Source: Plantibacter auratus
GTDB taxonomy: Bacteria > Actinomycetota > Actinomycetes > Actinomycetales > Microbacteriaceae
Reading direction: 5' to 3'
Length of the DNA: 64,000 nt
Assembly: GCF_050587365.1 (NCBI RefSeq)
Contig: NZ_JBOBFV010000004.1
Coordinates: forward strand, 248,001-312,000
Below are positions 63,287 to 64,000 of this stretch, in pieces. How positions within the stretch are numbered: the stretch's first letter is position 1; every line of letters starts with the position of its first letter. The position numbers and the translations under genes were made by a program. The notes beneath the pieces were generated by a model that was given only the letters and a program-made list of their open reading frames with translations, did not search any database and was not told the DNA's origin.

Positions 63287-64000
63287 TCACTGGGTGAGGG
63301 TGAAGTCGTACCCGGACGAGGCGATGACCTTGCCGCCGACGGTCTCGGTCACGGTGCCGCCGAAGTACCGCGCCGGGAGATAGTCACGCGGCCAGGTGAT
63401 GGTCCACTCCCCGGTCCGTGGGTCGGCGATCGCGGAGCCGAGGTCGGTGCCCCACGCGCCCGTGATCCGCACCCGCGCCCCCGGGTTCGCCGTACCGGTG
63501 AACACCGGCCTGGTGCCGGTGAGGGTGTCGCCGACTCTCGGCGAGGTGACGACGAGTCGGGGCTGGACGATCGTGAAGTCGTAGACGAAGGTGTGCGTCG
63601 GTACCCCGTCCACGAACTGCTTCACGGTGCCTCCGGCATACCGGCTCGGCAAAAGGCTCTTGTTCCATGTGATCGACCACGCACCGCTCGCGTCGACCCG
63701 CTCCACTGAGCCGAGGACGTCGCCCCACGCGCCACGGATCTCGATGCGCGACCCCGGCTCGCCGGTCCCACTGAACACGGGGGTCGTCTCACTGATCGTC
63801 TCGCCGCGCCTCGGCGACTCGACCACCAAGGGGGCGATCGGCTCGTCCGGCGCCCGGACGATGTTCGCCGTGAAGTCGGCGATCGTGATGCGGGAGGAAC
63901 CGTAGGTGACCTTGCCGCCCGTGGCCTCGCCGACGGGAGCGTCGTCGTTCGCCCGCAGCGTGAACCTCAGCGTGGTCGCGCCGACCGGCAAGACACCCCC
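63287..64000 (-). CDS. Ig-like repeat protein, N-terminus cut by window edge
   Basis: The visible C-terminal part (about 237 residues) has a beta-rich segment (FTLRANDDAPVGEATGG) followed by two Ig-like repeats with PVFSGTGEPGSRIEIRGAWG and PVFTGTANPGARVRITGAWG and the same LLPSRYAGGTVKQ end as the protein at 59994-61943. The two proteins are clear paralogues, so a duplication occurred at this locus. The reading frame stays open to the last base, so the true start lies outside the window; a TTG at 63991 is not needed. Confidence 0.8.
   Translation of the reverse strand, partial: GGVLPVGATTLRFTLRANDDAPVGEATGGKVTYGSSRITIADFTANIVRAPDEPIAPLVVESPRRGETISETTPVFSGTGEPGSRIEIRGAWGDVLGSVERVDASGAWSITWNKSLLPSRYAGGTVKQFVDGVPTHTFVYDFTIVQPRLVVTSPRVGDTLTGTRPVFTGTANPGARVRITGAWGTDLGSAIADPRTGEWTITWPRDYLPARYFGGTVTETVGGKVIASSGYDFTLTQ

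Noticed and set aside
1..64000. tRNA, rRNA or other structural RNA genes
   Set aside because: No cloverleaf-like segment or conserved rRNA sequence was recognised in any intergenic region on reading both strands; a dedicated covariance search would be decisive.

Overview
The window is about 64 kb of very GC-rich chromosomal DNA from an actinobacterium. Codon use, lipoprotein and NlpC/P60 secretion signals, many putative leaderless genes and dense CTTCGACAAGCTCAGGGACCG-type intergenic repeats all fit the family Microbacteriaceae; the genus cannot be fixed from the sequence alone. I found no rRNA, tRNA, transposase, phage or CRISPR genes. Coding density is high and most genes have recognisable families.

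Layout. 1-14.9 kb is housekeeping and accessory metabolism: a truncated DUF3054 membrane protein, a CPBP-family membrane protease bracketed by inverted repeats, a three-gene overlapping cluster (circularly permuted ATP-grasp, alpha-E, transglutaminase), aldo/keto reductase, GNAT, SMP-30 lactonase, an SQR-like flavoprotein, a hydrolase/WYL-regulator pair, an LLM flavoprotein and a DUF952/TetR pair. 14.9-22.3 kb holds a lipoprotein, a type-B carboxylesterase, an NlpC/P60 endopeptidase, a FitAB-like toxin-antitoxin pair, a LacI regulator and a two-component system.

22.5-49.1 kb is a scattered but complete L-rhamnose catabolic locus. It contains an ABC importer (rhaT-P-Q-S), an aldo/keto reductase, a LacI regulator, an isomerase-like gene, mutarotase rhaM, isomerase rhaI, a fused aldolase/lactaldehyde dehydrogenase (rhaEW), kinase rhaB, a 2-hydroxyacid dehydrogenase, a FadR-type GntR regulator and FMN L-lactate dehydrogenase lldD. 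The inferred route is L-rhamnose -> L-rhamnulose -> L-rhamnulose-1-phosphate -> dihydroxyacetone phosphate + L-lactaldehyde -> L-lactate -> pyruvate. A shared palindrome close to TGAATCGATTCA sits before rhaT, rhaM, rhaI and the gntR-lldD unit. Interleaved are genes not obviously tied to rhamnose: DNA alkylation repair, an epimerase, two MFS transporters, a lipoprotein, a hydrolase/TetR pair, and an SDR with a DeoR regulator.

49.1-64 kb carries an NAD(P)-binding protein, a dolichol-phosphate-mannose-synthase-like glycosyltransferase, a dimethylargininase divergent from an Lrp regulator, a YtrA-type GntR regulator, a full-length PutA, a phytoene-dehydrogenase-like protein, an HhH-GPD DNA glycosylase under a strong palindrome, a thioesterase, a DUF3060 lipoprotein and two related secreted proteins built from Ig-like repeats, the second cut by the window edge.

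Two genome-wide features stand out. At least 20 genes have TANNNT exactly 6-7 bases before the start codon, the signature of leaderless transcription. And gene 3' ends are decorated by several families of 57-96 bp spaced palindromes and by tandem/inverted GAGCTTGTCGA repeats, some of which have become part of coding sequence.
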